Program-made: the position numbers and the translations under genes
Origin: Shewanella intestini
GTDB taxonomy: Bacteria > Pseudomonadota > Gammaproteobacteria > Enterobacterales > Shewanellaceae
Length of the DNA stretch: 64,000 nt
NCBI RefSeq assembly: GCF_018221465.1
Contig: NZ_JAAIKR010000019.1
Span: forward strand, 1 to 64,000
Direction of reading: 5' to 3'
The notes under the pieces: generated by a model
What the model was told of the DNA's origin: nothing
The model's database searches: none
What the model saw: the letters and a program-made list of their open reading frames with translations, nothing else
Shown here: positions 7,764 to 17,044 of the stretch, in pieces
How the letters are laid out: the number at the start of each line of letters is the position of its first letter
How positions within the stretch are numbered: position 1 is the stretch's first letter

Positions 7764-10580
7764 TTAGGGCTTGAGGGTATTTTTCATCTGTACACATTGA
7801 TAATCAGCTTGGCGCGCTTCGAGTAAAGCACCTTGGGTCATGGCTGATAAGTGTGATGATGTGCTAATCACCTTAGTGAGCGCATCAATATTGTCGGCAC
7901 TGCATAGTGTGGGTATTAAATATTGATTGAATGCGCGCATAAATACGACGCCTTGTTGATCATAGCGCGCCATCTCATCTAAGCGTTGCTGCGCCGTGGC
8001 TTGGCTAAAATATTTTTGCTCAGTTGGATACAGTGATTGCATCACAATGCGTTTTTTCGCAACCGTTAATGTATTGTCGGCAGTAAGCGCTGTTAACCAT
8101 TGACGTTTATTGGCCGCGTTTGGGCGCAGTACTCGCGCTGCCAAGGCTTGTTTTTGGCCATTATTGCTGTTGTCGGTCGTTAACTCATTAGCAATTAGCT
8201 GTTGAGTATTTTTATAGTCAAAACGGCTGAGTTGCTTAATGATCGCCCAGCGTAGGTTTTGATCTAAGGTCATCCCTGTCATCGTGGCCGTGCCGAGTAA
8301 CAGTTCGTGTAAATGTGATAATGATGTTGGTGTTTGGGAAAAAGTCACATAAGCCTCAAACCAGCGTCGCTGTAAGTCGCTGTTATGGGTGTTTTGCATG
8401 GCTAAGCGCAAACTCATTTGTGCTAATGCACGGGTAACCGTGTTCGCGTAGGTTTTATGGTTGGGTGACATTAACATGAGTGTGGCTTGAGCCTGATGCA
8501 GATGGCTTATGACTTGCGATAAAATTGTGTCATCGTGCTCTTTGGGGATATTCACCAAAGCCGCATTGATAAATTGCTCTACCCCCACATGGCCGTCTAC
8601 TGCACTGTTCCACAAACTTTGCCATAGCATTGAGCGTAACAATGGATCATTAATGTGATTTAAGCGCCGCGTTGCAGTATTTAATGAACGTTGATCAAGC
8701 TCGACTTTTACATAGCCCCAATTGTCAATATTGGGATAAACCAAATCAGGACATTGACTGCCAATTAAAGCTGGTACTGCCGTTTTTCGGCCTTGATATG
8801 TCACGGCAAGTTGCTTGTCTTTATCAATACCGTGGCGATGCTGATTAAATAAAGCAATTTGTACTCGCTGTTCACGCAGTGCAGGGAAGTCACTATTGGC
8901 ACTTTGAATAAGGTTAAACTCGCTAATTTTACCGTTGCCACAAACATATTGCGCTTTAATGGTATTCACACCTGCTTGATTTAACCATTGCTGTGTCCAT
9001 TGACTTAAATCTCGGCCTGATGCGGTTTCTAAGCTGTGAATAAAATGGATTAAGGTGGCATTTTCGAAACGGTATTGCTGCAGATATTTACGTACACCTT
9101 GGCGGAAGGTGTCGTGACCAATAAGGTGGCGTAATTGCTTTAGGACTGACGCGCCTTTTTGATAAGTGATGGCGTCAATGTTATCAAAGGCGTTATGGCT
9201 ACTGGTAACGGGGACGTCAATAGGATGGGCGGTGATTAAACGGTCTTTTTGATAAGCCTGTTGTTTGCTTTTGGCGTCAAAATCTTGCCAAGCGTGGTTA
9301 AACTCAGTTACTTCACTAGTGGCTAAGGCACCCATAAAAGAAGCAAAGGACTCATTTAACCATAAGCCATTCCACCATCTCATGGTGACTAAATTACCAA
9401 TCCATTGCTGCGCCATTTCATGCATGATAACACTTGCAAGACTTTGTTTTTGCGCTTGAGTCATGCTGGTTTGATGTAAAAAATAGTCTTCAGAAAAGGT
9501 GATTGCAGCGGCATTTGCCATAGCTCCGTAGATGACGTTTGGCACTAATAATTGGTCATATTTTTTAAACGGGTACGCAATGCCAAAGTAGTTATCAAAA
9601 AAGCGTAAGCCTTGTTTGGTATAGGTGAACCAGTCTGCGGCGCTGACATGTTTGGCGACAGACTGACGGGCAAATAGACGCATAGGATAAGGGCCGGAAT
9701 TGTCTTGCCAAACATGATATGGCCCAGCGTGCATTGAAAAATTATACGGACTGATTTTAGGTGTAGTAGGGAAATACCAAGTATTGGCCGTGCCATGTGG
9801 TGCAATGCGTGTCTCGTTTGTGGTCGATATCACGCTCCAGTCTTTTGGGGCCGTAACCGTAAGGGTAAAGTTGGCTTTTAAATCGGGTTGATCAAATAGC
9901 GCAAACATTTTCTGCGCCCCAGCGGGCTCAAAGTGTGAATATAAATAAATACGTTGATCGACAGGGTCGATAAAACGATGTAGCCCTTCGCCATTGCTGC
10001 TGTATTGGCGTTTGAAACTCACTTCAATGGTGTTTTTGCCACTCACTAATAATGTTGGGCTGAGTGTAAAATACGCACCATTGTAGTTAGGGTAAATTGA
10101 TTTGCCATTAATGATAAACCGTTCAACTTGGGCTTTGTTGAGGTCTAATGTTAGCGGTGATTTTGTGCTAGCAAGATTAAAGGTCAACTTTGTTGTGGCT
10201 TTAAATTGGTTGTTGAGCGCTAAATTAGCTTTACCATTTAAGGTGGTGTTGGTTAGCTGAGTCTTATTGCGTTTATCGGTGTTTGTGCTTGAGTTAGCAT
10301 CCGCGTTTAACGGCGTATTTTTACTGGAGATATTATTGGTTACATTATTATTGCCGTCAGTTAGATCAAAGCTGAGTTGGTATTCAACATTTGATACTAC
10401 CGCCGAGCGCGCCATAGCTTGTGCTTGAGTGATATTGTTACTGCCATCACGTGGGATATGTAGCGATGAATTGGACGACTGACAACCTGATATTGTTAAC
10501 GTGCTAAGCAGTAATAAGCCAGCGCCAAAAGAGGGTGATGTGAAGAAGCGATTATAATTATTTTTATTTGAGCGGTTCAC
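7764..10580 (-). CDS. M1 aminopeptidase-like lipoprotein, catalytic residues lost
   Basis: A PepN-size protein (about 938 residues). A lipoprotein signal (ISGC) follows a short N tail, so it is exported and lipid-anchored. The M1 fold is clear: beta-sheet N domain, then GAMAN, HEMAQQW, WLNESFA and the YQKGA segment, then a long helical C domain. Two key residues differ. The zinc-binding HExxH motif reads HEMAQ, with the second His replaced by Gln (codon CAG, 9408-9410), and the GAMEN motif reads GAMAN, with the substrate-anchoring Glu replaced by Ala (9516-9518). The Glu of the first motif, the third ligand in NESFA and the YxKG Tyr remain. Start: GTG at 10580 with AGGA eight bases upstream; ATGs at 10589 and 10613 are poorly placed, the latter in the terminator T-run. 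Probably a pseudoenzyme or altered enzyme. Confidence 0.85.
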   Translation of the reverse strand: MNRSNKNNYNRFFTSPSFGAGLLLLSTLTISGCQSSNSSLHIPRDGSNNITQAQAMARSAVVSNVEYQLSFDLTDGNNNVTNNISSKNTPLNADANSSTNTDKRNKTQLTNTTLNGKANLALNNQFKATTKLTFNLASTKSPLTLDLNKAQVERFIINGKSIYPNYNGAYFTLSPTLLVSGKNTIEVSFKRQYSSNGEGLHRFIDPVDQRIYLYSHFEPAGAQKMFALFDQPDLKANFTLTVTAPKDWSVISTTNETRIAPHGTANTWYFPTTPKISPYNFSMHAGPYHVWQDNSGPYPMRLFARQSVAKHVSAADWFTYTKQGLRFFDNYFGIAYPFKKYDQLLVPNVIYGAMANAAAITFSEDYFLHQTSMTQAQKQSLASVIMHEMAQQWIGNLVTMRWWNGLWLNESFASFMGALATSEVTEFNHAWQDFDAKSKQQAYQKDRLITAHPIDVPVTSSHNAFDNIDAITYQKGASVLKQLRHLIGHDTFRQGVRKYLQQYRFENATLIHFIHSLETASGRDLSQWTQQWLNQAGVNTIKAQYVCGNGKISEFNLIQSANSDFPALREQRVQIALFNQHRHGIDKDKQLAVTYQGRKTAVPALIGSQCPDLVYPNIDNWGYVKVELDQRSLNTATRRLNHINDPLLRSMLWQSLWNSAVDGHVGVEQFINAALVNIPKEHDDTILSQVISHLHQAQATLMLMSPNHKTYANTVTRALAQMSLRLAMQNTHNSDLQRRWFEAYVTFSQTPTSLSHLHELLLGTATMTGMTLDQNLRWAIIKQLSRFDYKNTQQLIANELTTDNSNNGQKQALAARVLRPNAANKRQWLTALTADNTLTVAKKRIVMQSLYPTEQKYFSQATAQQRLDEMARYDQQGVVFMRAFNQYLIPTLCSADNIDALTKVISTSSHLSAMTQGALLEARQADYQCVQMKNTLKP

Positions 10581-10613
10581 AATTATCATCCTGATAACCA
10601 ATGGATTAAGCAT

Positions 10614-10641
10614 TAAAAAGCCGGCGCAAGCCGGCTTTTTG
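10614..10641 (-). terminator. terminator after lpoB
   Basis: AAAAAGCCGGC and its partner GCCGGCTTTTT form a stem with a 4-base loop, with T-runs on both sides. On the minus strand it ends the lpoB operon just before the M1-like gene. Confidence 0.85.
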
Positions 10642-10659
10642 TTGTCGAGAAAGCGAGTG

Positions 10660-11253
10660 TTATAAGCCTAGAAAAGACTTAGATTTTGCTTTACGAATTT
10701 CTTTTTCGTCAGACCATTCAATTAAGCCTGTTTCAAGATCCATTAAGCGCATGGTCATTTTGTAGTATACGTCTTTGTCGCTACCTGCTTCTTTTACAAT
10801 GCTAGAAAGGTTGCCGTAAAGCATGTATTGGGCACCAATTTGGCGACCAAAACGAATAGCGGTTGATGGGTCAACCATGCCAGCATTGTTTTGATAATCA
10901 AGTTGCTTGCGCACTGCGTCAACTTTAGTCATGTCGATAAAACGGAATTTACCTGAACGCAGTAATTTGGTGCTGATGGTGTCAGTGATTGATTCAGTAT
11001 CAATGTGTTCTGAGGTTTTGTTTTTAATTTTGTCGACAAACATAATTGGACGTTCTTTTTGCGTCATGACCACAATTGGTGGGAAAGTAAGCATGCTGTC
11101 GACCATTTTGGCTGAAATGGCTTGTAGATCAGTAGAGCCGAAGTTTTCATTGACGGTTTCAACTTCAGTGGCATCACCGTATTGCACTTTAGATTGACAA
11201 GCGCTCAGTCCTAAAACTGCGGCCAAGACAAAGATGACTTTAATATGTTTCAT
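10660..11253 (-). CDS. lpoB: penicillin-binding protein activator LpoB
   Basis: 197 residues from the ATG at 11253 (an ATG four codons upstream is less likely). The lipobox LSAC gives an outer-membrane lipoprotein. The globular part has the LpoB fold signature: KNKTSEHIDT, then KFRFID, GAQYMLYGNL and GLIEWSDEKEIRK. In E. coli LpoB reaches through the murein to activate PBP1b. It is last in an operon behind the COG3014 protein and a deformylase paralogue. Confidence 0.88.
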   Translation of the reverse strand: MKHIKVIFVLAAVLGLSACQSKVQYGDATEVETVNENFGSTDLQAISAKMVDSMLTFPPIVVMTQKERPIMFVDKIKNKTSEHIDTESITDTISTKLLRSGKFRFIDMTKVDAVRKQLDYQNNAGMVDPSTAIRFGRQIGAQYMLYGNLSSIVKEAGSDKDVYYKMTMRLMDLETGLIEWSDEKEIRKAKSKSFLGL

Positions 11254-11292
11254 AGTAGTTCCCATTGATGATTCTGATGAAATTGATAAACG

Positions 11293-12651
11293 TTATATAA
11301 TTATTGAATAAAATCGGGTGCGATTACCAGTCTCAATCACCCAAATTAATGTTGCTCTATTCGGTTTTACTTCTATTTTAGTCGCGCTTGAGCCTGCAAT
11401 GCTAATATTGTATTGCCCAGGTTTAATAAACTCCCTGGCAATTTGTGCCTGCTGAGGCAAGGTTAACCAACTGCGTCGGTCAGGTTGCTCAGTAACAACA
11501 TTGAAGATTTGCATCGCAACTGAACCGACATCGTTGTCATGTTTGTTGTCACCTTTAACGCTTTTGTTGAGCTCTGATTTTGTGACCACTCTTGCCGCTT
11601 GGCGAAATAAGGCGCCTGGCAACGCTTCTTTTAACGCGTTATAAGCAAGTGCGTCGATATTAGCGATACTCTGCGCTTTTAACACGTTATTTAGCCCTGT
11701 AATTGGGGTTGTATTAAGGGGAGTTGTACGCGGATAGTAGGTTGCAAGTGCGGCCGTTTGAAAGTTACCGTCAATGGTAAAAGGCACGGTAAAACTTTGC
11801 TTTTCGGGTGCGAAACCGCGCTCAACCATAAATACGACTTGACCTTGGCCTTTTTTCGGAAGAGGTGCATCTCCCCAGCGTTTTTTAAATTCATCATATT
11901 GCGGCATAGATAATTGCTTGGCTAAGCGCACTAAATCTTGCTGTAAAAAATGGTTGTCTGGAGTAATTTGGGCTGCTTTTCGATAATCAATATAGGCATC
12001 GTTTGGTTCACCGAGCAGTTCATGCAATAAACCGGTAGTGTAATAGCTATAAGCATTTAAAAATGAGCTTGTTACTGTGCCTGAGGCTTTATTTAATTTA
12101 TTGATTTCGCTGTTAATGGTGCCGTTTGCCATCTCTTTGATGCTGTCTTGTGATTTTTCATAGTGGGCTTGTTCACTACTTTGTAATTGATTGCTGCGAC
12201 GCACTTCAACTAACGCACCTTGGACATCGCCCATCAGGAGATAATTTAAGGCTTGGTATTGATGCAACATAATGCGTTCATACCCTGGGCCTCGATAAGG
12301 AATGGCGTTGTCATTAAGTAAAAAGCTGCTTGAGGTGGCACCAATGTCACTGACACTGACGATGGCGCGGTCATCAAAATCTTTATAGGCTGCAATGGCT
12401 TGTTGGTAATAAGCTTTACTGTTGGCAAAGTCACCCTCTATTTGGGCGATACGTCCAGCTTCTTGAGCATATAATAGGCCATCATTACCGCTGATATTAT
12501 CTGCCAGTTTAGTTAATGAGGCATTGCTAGTGCTGGTGGCAAGTTGGCTTTTATAGGGCGCAATTTGTGATGGATAATTAATGAAAATACTATTGAAAGC
12601 ACACCCTGTGAGTGTCATGCAAACGATGTAAACTTGCAGCAGGCGCTTCAT
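11293..12651 (-). CDS. COG3014-family TPR-like lipoprotein
   Basis: 452 residues. A signal peptide with lipobox LTGC is followed by helical repeats (about 50-240: ANSKAYYQQAIAAYKD, DAYIDYRKAAQITPDN) of TPR type, then a beta-rich C-terminal part. It matches the COG3014 family, often beside lpoB in gammaproteobacteria, which suggests a shared cell-wall role. Its start overlaps the stop of the upstream deformylase gene by 4 bp (ATGA), so the two are translationally coupled. Confidence 0.75.
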   Translation of the reverse strand: MKRLLQVYIVCMTLTGCAFNSIFINYPSQIAPYKSQLATSTSNASLTKLADNISGNDGLLYAQEAGRIAQIEGDFANSKAYYQQAIAAYKDFDDRAIVSVSDIGATSSSFLLNDNAIPYRGPGYERIMLHQYQALNYLLMGDVQGALVEVRRSNQLQSSEQAHYEKSQDSIKEMANGTINSEINKLNKASGTVTSSFLNAYSYYTTGLLHELLGEPNDAYIDYRKAAQITPDNHFLQQDLVRLAKQLSMPQYDEFKKRWGDAPLPKKGQGQVVFMVERGFAPEKQSFTVPFTIDGNFQTAALATYYPRTTPLNTTPITGLNNVLKAQSIANIDALAYNALKEALPGALFRQAARVVTKSELNKSVKGDNKHDNDVGSVAMQIFNVVTEQPDRRSWLTLPQQAQIAREFIKPGQYNISIAGSSATKIEVKPNRATLIWVIETGNRTRFYSIII

Positions 12652-13166
12652 TTTCGGTCCTTTATAGTCGCTTGAGTTAGAGCATTAATTTGCTCTCGTT
12701 CTAACAAGGTTATCCCTTGTAGGTGATCATATTCATGAAGAAAAATACGCGCAACAAATCCACGTAATGTTTGTTGCTGCCATTGGCCGTAACGTGTTTG
12801 ATACTTTACCGTTATTTGGTCTGCACGGGCAATATTAATGCGTGTATTTGGGATGGATAAACAACCTTCTTCACCAATGACTTGTTGTGATGACTGCTCA
12901 ATAATACTGGGGTTAATCACCACTATGGGGTCCATTTTGGGGGCATCTGGGTAACGCTCATTGGGGTGCGATGCCATAATAAATACGGCCATATTGCTGT
13001 GTACTTGCGGCGCAGCAATGCCGACGCCTTTAGCTGCTAACAGGGTGGATAGCATTTGTTGGGTTAATTGAACAAGTTGCTGATTAAATTCGGTCACAGG
13101 CTTTGCTACACGAGTCAATATCGGTTCGCCCGTGGTGGCTATCGGTAATGTGAGTGCTAGCGCCAT
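12648..13166 (-). CDS. peptide deformylase paralogue
   Basis: 172 residues, normal length for the family. All three motifs are intact: GVGIAAPQ (motif I), EGCLS (motif II, metal Cys) and HEYDH (motif III), so it should remove the formyl group from nascent proteins. It is not in the usual def-fmt position but first in an operon with COG3014 and lpoB, so it is probably a second, accessory deformylase. Why it sits with a murein-synthesis activator is unclear. Confidence 0.85.
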   Translation of the reverse strand: MALALTLPIATTGEPILTRVAKPVTEFNQQLVQLTQQMLSTLLAAKGVGIAAPQVHSNMAVFIMASHPNERYPDAPKMDPIVVINPSIIEQSSQQVIGEEGCLSIPNTRINIARADQITVKYQTRYGQWQQQTLRGFVARIFLHEYDHLQGITLLEREQINALTQATIKDRK

Positions 13167-13393
13167 TGTTTCACCGTTTATTGTGATATGAATTGGTTAT
13201 TGAGGCTCAATGACTGCTGGATTGAGTCTATTTATCGTGGTTATGTATTCAATATAATGCAGTTGTCATATAAATATATGATTATTGGCAGTGATGATAT
13301 TGCTTTATTGCATTTATCGGGTAGATAACATTGCATGATAATTAAGTGGTTTAGCCTGCTATAGGTTGTTAAGCCGTTTTAATTATTATTGGT

Positions 13394-13606
13394 TTAATAA
13401 TGTGGCGGCGGCGTTTCTTCTGATGCCGTTGCCATGTTGCTTGGTTCAATGGCTTGTAATTTGCTTATCATTAGCATCATTTGTCGTTGTTGCGTAGCTA
13501 CTAAATCATTGAGTTTAATAACTTCTTGGTTGAGTTCTTCAATGGTTAATTCTTGGAAGCTGAGCTTGGTTTCAAGATCATCTAATTTATCCCACACTTG
13601 TTGCAT
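13394..13606 (-). CDS. slyX: SlyX family protein
   Basis: 70 residues ending in the family hallmark ETPPPHY. A predicted coiled coil ([18 protein letters not shown]) runs through most of it. I chose the ATG at 13606, with AGAGG just upstream, because it matches the length and start of E. coli SlyX (72 residues). A longer form starting at 13687, right after the upstream stop, would add 27 residues not found in the family. Molecular role unknown. Confidence 0.85.
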   Translation of the reverse strand: MQQVWDKLDDLETKLSFQELTIEELNQEVIKLNDLVATQQRQMMLMISKLQAIEPSNMATASEETPPPHY

Positions 13607-13687
13607 GTGTACCTCTAAATATTCAAATGGGTCGTGTATAAAATCATGGCTGCGATCAAGTTTCATTTTCAACTTGGTGTAAGGCAT

Positions 13688-14647
13688 TTATTGAGTGGAA
13701 AATATCTCCAATAAGCCCTTACTGCTGATACTCATGACTTTGTCAGGTTGTCTCATTGCAACAGAGTATACTACAGCGCCTTTGTTTTTCGTGTTTTTAG
13801 TCAGCTGTACATGCCACTTTTTATCAAGTTTACCTGAATCTATTTGCCATAACATGACTTCTCTAGCCGGTGTGCCGGTGAGAATTTGGGTGTCATTATT
13901 CACAAATTTAGCCGCGCTAAAACTTATTTGTCGACGCTTGATGTTTAATTTACCAACTACGCCAGCATTGCCAGAGTGCCAAATGTTGGCATCACCTGTT
14001 ATGTCTGCGGCAAAGCTGAGTTTTCCATCGTCGCTTAATAATACTTTTGTGATGCGAGAACTGAGTTGCCATTGATGTAAAGGCTGACCTGTTTGGGTTT
14101 CCCACAAAATAACTTTGCCGCCATTGCCCCCACTTAATGCAAGCGTACCGTTAGCAGAAATTGAGACGCTGTTAATTTTTTCTTGATGACCAAGAAATTG
14201 AATGAGTTTGTTTTGTACTATTGATAATGACATGACTGAGGCATCGACTAATCCGACTAAAACATGACCATTATTTGAAATGGCAACACTGCGTGCCGTG
14301 GCCGGTAAGCTCCACCAACCAACCGATTTACCCGTTTGAATATCCCATACAACAAGAGAGTCTTTATTGAGTGTTGCAGCATATTGAGCGTTGGGGGAGA
14401 TTGCCGCATCGATAACATCATTAGCTTGGCCTGATTTACCATGAACCCACTGATATTTTTTGACTTTTTTGTTGGTGTCCCACAATTGAACCCCATTGTT
14501 GGCGGTGCTGATTATAAGGTATTTTCCGTCGCGAGATAATTCGGCGTTATAGACGGCATCAGTCGTTATCGTTTGAAATTCGCTGGGGGCAGGTTGGCAA
14601 CCACTAAGTAAAACAGTGTAACAAACAAGCAAAAGAAATCGGATCAT
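13688..14647 (-). CDS. WD40-repeat lipoprotein
   Basis: 319 residues. The lipobox LLSGC at the N terminus gives a periplasmic or outer-membrane lipoprotein. The rest is a WD40 propeller, seen in repeats such as GKYLIISTANNGVQLWD, AQYAATLNKDSLVVWD and GTLALSGGNGGKVILWE (about five or six blades). Proteins of this kind bind partners; no activity is visible. It lies directly upstream of slyX, possibly co-transcribed. Confidence 0.85.
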   Translation of the reverse strand: MIRFLLLVCYTVLLSGCQPAPSEFQTITTDAVYNAELSRDGKYLIISTANNGVQLWDTNKKVKKYQWVHGKSGQANDVIDAAISPNAQYAATLNKDSLVVWDIQTGKSVGWWSLPATARSVAISNNGHVLVGLVDASVMSLSIVQNKLIQFLGHQEKINSVSISANGTLALSGGNGGKVILWETQTGQPLHQWQLSSRITKVLLSDDGKLSFAADITGDANIWHSGNAGVVGKLNIKRRQISFSAAKFVNNDTQILTGTPAREVMLWQIDSGKLDKKWHVQLTKNTKNKGAVVYSVAMRQPDKVMSISSKGLLEIFSTQ

Positions 14648-14864
14648 GAACTTGTTCCTATTTAAGTTGTCTCAGACACACATTAATCGATATTACCGTT
14701 AGTGGTTGTCACTATTTGAGTATGTTACCTCATTTAAATGATAATTGCGTATTGGTATAACCATTACAGTTAGTATAAAGTGACAAGTTAACATTTGACT
14801 TAAGCACTTCATTTGTTTGAAGTATGCACAAATTGTAATTATAAATACTCCTGAGGAAGCTTTA

Positions 14865-15629
14865 ATGAAACCTTTTTATAAACTATCGCTAGTAGCATTA
14901 ACCGTTTTTGGTTTATCTGCTTGTAATCAAGAGCAAAAGCCTGTTGAAACTAAAGTTGACTTATCAACAGCGGCTCAAAAAGAAGCGTATAGCGTTGGTG
15001 GCTCTATTGGTGCTTACATGGCTGGTCACATTAAAGAGCAAGAAGAGCTTGGCTTTACTGTTGATCGCAGTCTAATTATTCAAGGGTTTAGTGATGGTTT
15101 AGCAGAGTCTATGAAGCTAAGCGAAGAAGAAATGCAAACCGTACTAAAAGACTTAGATAAAAAGCTAAATGACAAACGCGCTGCAAAAGCGAAAGAAGCT
15201 GCATCTAAAGCTATTGCTGACGGTAAGAAGTTCTTAGAAGATAACAAAGCCAAAGCGGGTGTAACAACAACGGATTCTGGTCTTCAATATGAAGTACTTA
15301 AAGCGGGTGAAGGTGAGAAACCTGCTGCTGAAGATACTGTTGAAGTACAATATCGCGGTACATTAATTGACGGTACTGAGTTCGATAGTTCTTACAAACG
15401 TGGTGAGCCAGCTAAATTCCCACTAAACCGTGTTATTCCTGGTTGGACTGAAGGTGTTCAATTAATGTCTGTTGGTGCTAAGTATAAATTTGTTATCCCT
15501 GCAAACCTTGCTTATGGCGAACGTGATACTGGTACTATTCCTGCCAACTCAACACTTGTGTTTGAAGTAGAACTACTTTCTATTGAAAAAGCACATTCTG
15601 CTGATCATTCAGAAGCGGCAAAAAAATAA
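14865..15629 (+). CDS. fkpA: FKBP-type peptidyl-prolyl isomerase FkpA
   Basis: 254 residues from the ATG at 14865, behind GAGGAAGC; an upstream in-frame ATG (14817) lacks a ribosome site. The signal is of lipoprotein type (LSAC). An N-terminal dimerisation domain (FKBP_N, about 25-130) precedes the FKBP isomerase domain (about 145-245), where [17 protein letters not shown] and [21 protein letters not shown] form the active-site pocket. It assists folding of exported proteins. A terminator follows. Confidence 0.9.
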   Translation: MKPFYKLSLVALTVFGLSACNQEQKPVETKVDLSTAAQKEAYSVGGSIGAYMAGHIKEQEELGFTVDRSLIIQGFSDGLAESMKLSEEEMQTVLKDLDKKLNDKRAAKAKEAASKAIADGKKFLEDNKAKAGVTTTDSGLQYEVLKAGEGEKPAAEDTVEVQYRGTLIDGTEFDSSYKRGEPAKFPLNRVIPGWTEGVQLMSVGAKYKFVIPANLAYGERDTGTIPANSTLVFEVELLSIEKAHSADHSEAAKK

Positions 15630-15646
15630 CCGTTTTTGAGTTAATC

Positions 15647-15673
15647 AAAAAGGACGCTTAGGCGTCCTTTTTT
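15647..15673 (+). terminator. terminator after fkpA
   Basis: AAAGGACGC and GCGTCCTTT form a stem with a 4-base loop, followed by a T-run. Confidence 0.9.
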
Positions 15674-15787
15674 GTCTCTATGGTAAATATCATAAAGTGT
15701 AAATGGCTGAGCTTTGGGCATAAGCGCACTAACAAGATAAAACAATTTACGTTAAAATTAGCCAAGGTTAATTGGCTTGGAAGTATT

Positions 15788-16159
15788 ATGGAATATGATT
15801 TTCGTCGAAATCGGTTTGAAGGGACTGTCTTTGCACAATTTAGCATGGAACACGCCGTTTTAGGGCGTTGGTTTACTGAAGAGTTAGGCAGTGATGAAAC
15901 TCAGATAAACCATATATTGACTCAAATAGTGTCATTACAAGCGGGCACTAACATGCATTGGCGTCACATTGGTGATGAGCTCACCATTGACATGGATACC
16001 GAGCAAGTACGAGTATTTGCCAGTGTCATAGCGTCAGAAGAAGAGCATGAGCTTCAAGAGTCTATGTCACTTTATGATGCGGAGTCAGAGTCATTTTGTG
16101 GCTTAGAAGACTTTGAAAGTGTATTGAAGAGCTGGTTAGTCTTTATCAAGCAAAAATAA
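15788..16159 (+). CDS. yacL: YacL / UPF0231 family protein
   Basis: 123 residues from the ATG at 15788. It matches the short cytosolic YacL family: an MEYDFRRN start, then MHWRHIGDELTIDMD in the middle and a YDAESESFCGLEDF segment near the end. E. coli YacL is about the same length and has no known function. It is a lone gene between two terminators. Confidence 0.85.
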   Translation: MEYDFRRNRFEGTVFAQFSMEHAVLGRWFTEELGSDETQINHILTQIVSLQAGTNMHWRHIGDELTIDMDTEQVRVFASVIASEEEHELQESMSLYDAESESFCGLEDFESVLKSWLVFIKQK

Positions 16160-16360
16160 CCTTGCTTAGGCTGGTTCAGTGAGATTCAAAGGTTTGAATT
16201 TAACGCTTTAGATTAGATGAGCAAATGATGAAGCGGTTAATGGGACAAATAGAAAAGGTTAATATTCACACTTAAGGAATTGATTTGTTTAAATTTAATT
16301 TGCCGTTTTTTATTCTAGCTAAATCATTATTGATGACGTTTGCCCAGCGCTTCACAATCA

Positions 16361-16386
16361 AAAAACCGCCAACTGGCGGTTTTTTA
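16361..16386 (-). terminator. terminator after narP
   Basis: AAAAAACCGCC pairs with GGCGGTTTTTT across a 4-base loop. It ends the narQ-narP operon on the minus strand. Confidence 0.85.
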
Positions 16387-16414
16387 TTTTAAGTATTGTT
16401 ATTACCATTGCGCA

Positions 16415-17044
16415 TCAGTGATTCAAATAACGTACGGCCATTTCAGTACGTGATTTAGCGTTAGCTTTACGCAATAAATTTTTCACGTGTACTTTCACTG
16501 TTCCTTCACTAATGTGCAGGTCTTCAGAAATGACTCGATTACTTTTACCTTCAGCTAGTTCTTGTAAAATTTGCAACTCTCTTGGTGTTAAACTCGTAAT
16601 CCATTCGTCATCAGCGGATGCATTTTTTAGCTCATACATATAGGCTTCTACTTCATCGCTAACAACGCGGTGGCCTAACATGGCATTTTTAAGTTGTTCA
16701 AGTAATAAGTCTGGCTCTGTGTCTTTGAGTAAATAACCATCAGCGCCAGCTCTAAGTAAGCGGATGACATCTTGTTTGGCATCCGATACCGTTAAGATAA
16801 CAATACGAGCGGTGATCCCTTCTTGACGTAACGCATTAAGGGTATCAAGCCCAGACATGCCTTTCATATTAAGATCAAGCAATACGATATCTGGTTCATC
16901 TTTTTGAAGCGTGGTTAAAGCATCAAGCCCATTGCCGGCCTCACCAAATAAGGTGAAGTCTTCATCAGATGAAACAAGTTCACAAATTCCCCGACGAAGC
17001 AATGGATGATCATCGACGACAAGTACTGAATAAGGTTTACCCAT
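16415..17044 (-). CDS. narP: nitrate/nitrite response regulator NarP
   Basis: 209 residues. A receiver domain (1-about 125) has the acidic pair D11-D12, the phosphoacceptor D57 (VLLDLN) and the conserved Lys in LLKD. A LuxR-type helix-turn-helix follows (SLTPRELQILQELAEGKSNRVISE, then GTVKVHVKNLL). It is the partner of NarQ, overlapping its 3' end by 8 bp. A NarP-type site sits upstream of nrfA at 18940-18955, the expected target. Confidence 0.85.
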   Translation of the reverse strand: MGKPYSVLVVDDHPLLRRGICELVSSDEDFTLFGEAGNGLDALTTLQKDEPDIVLLDLNMKGMSGLDTLNALRQEGITARIVILTVSDAKQDVIRLLRAGADGYLLKDTEPDLLLEQLKNAMLGHRVVSDEVEAYMYELKNASADDEWITSLTPRELQILQELAEGKSNRVISEDLHISEGTVKVHVKNLLRKANAKSRTEMAVRYLNH

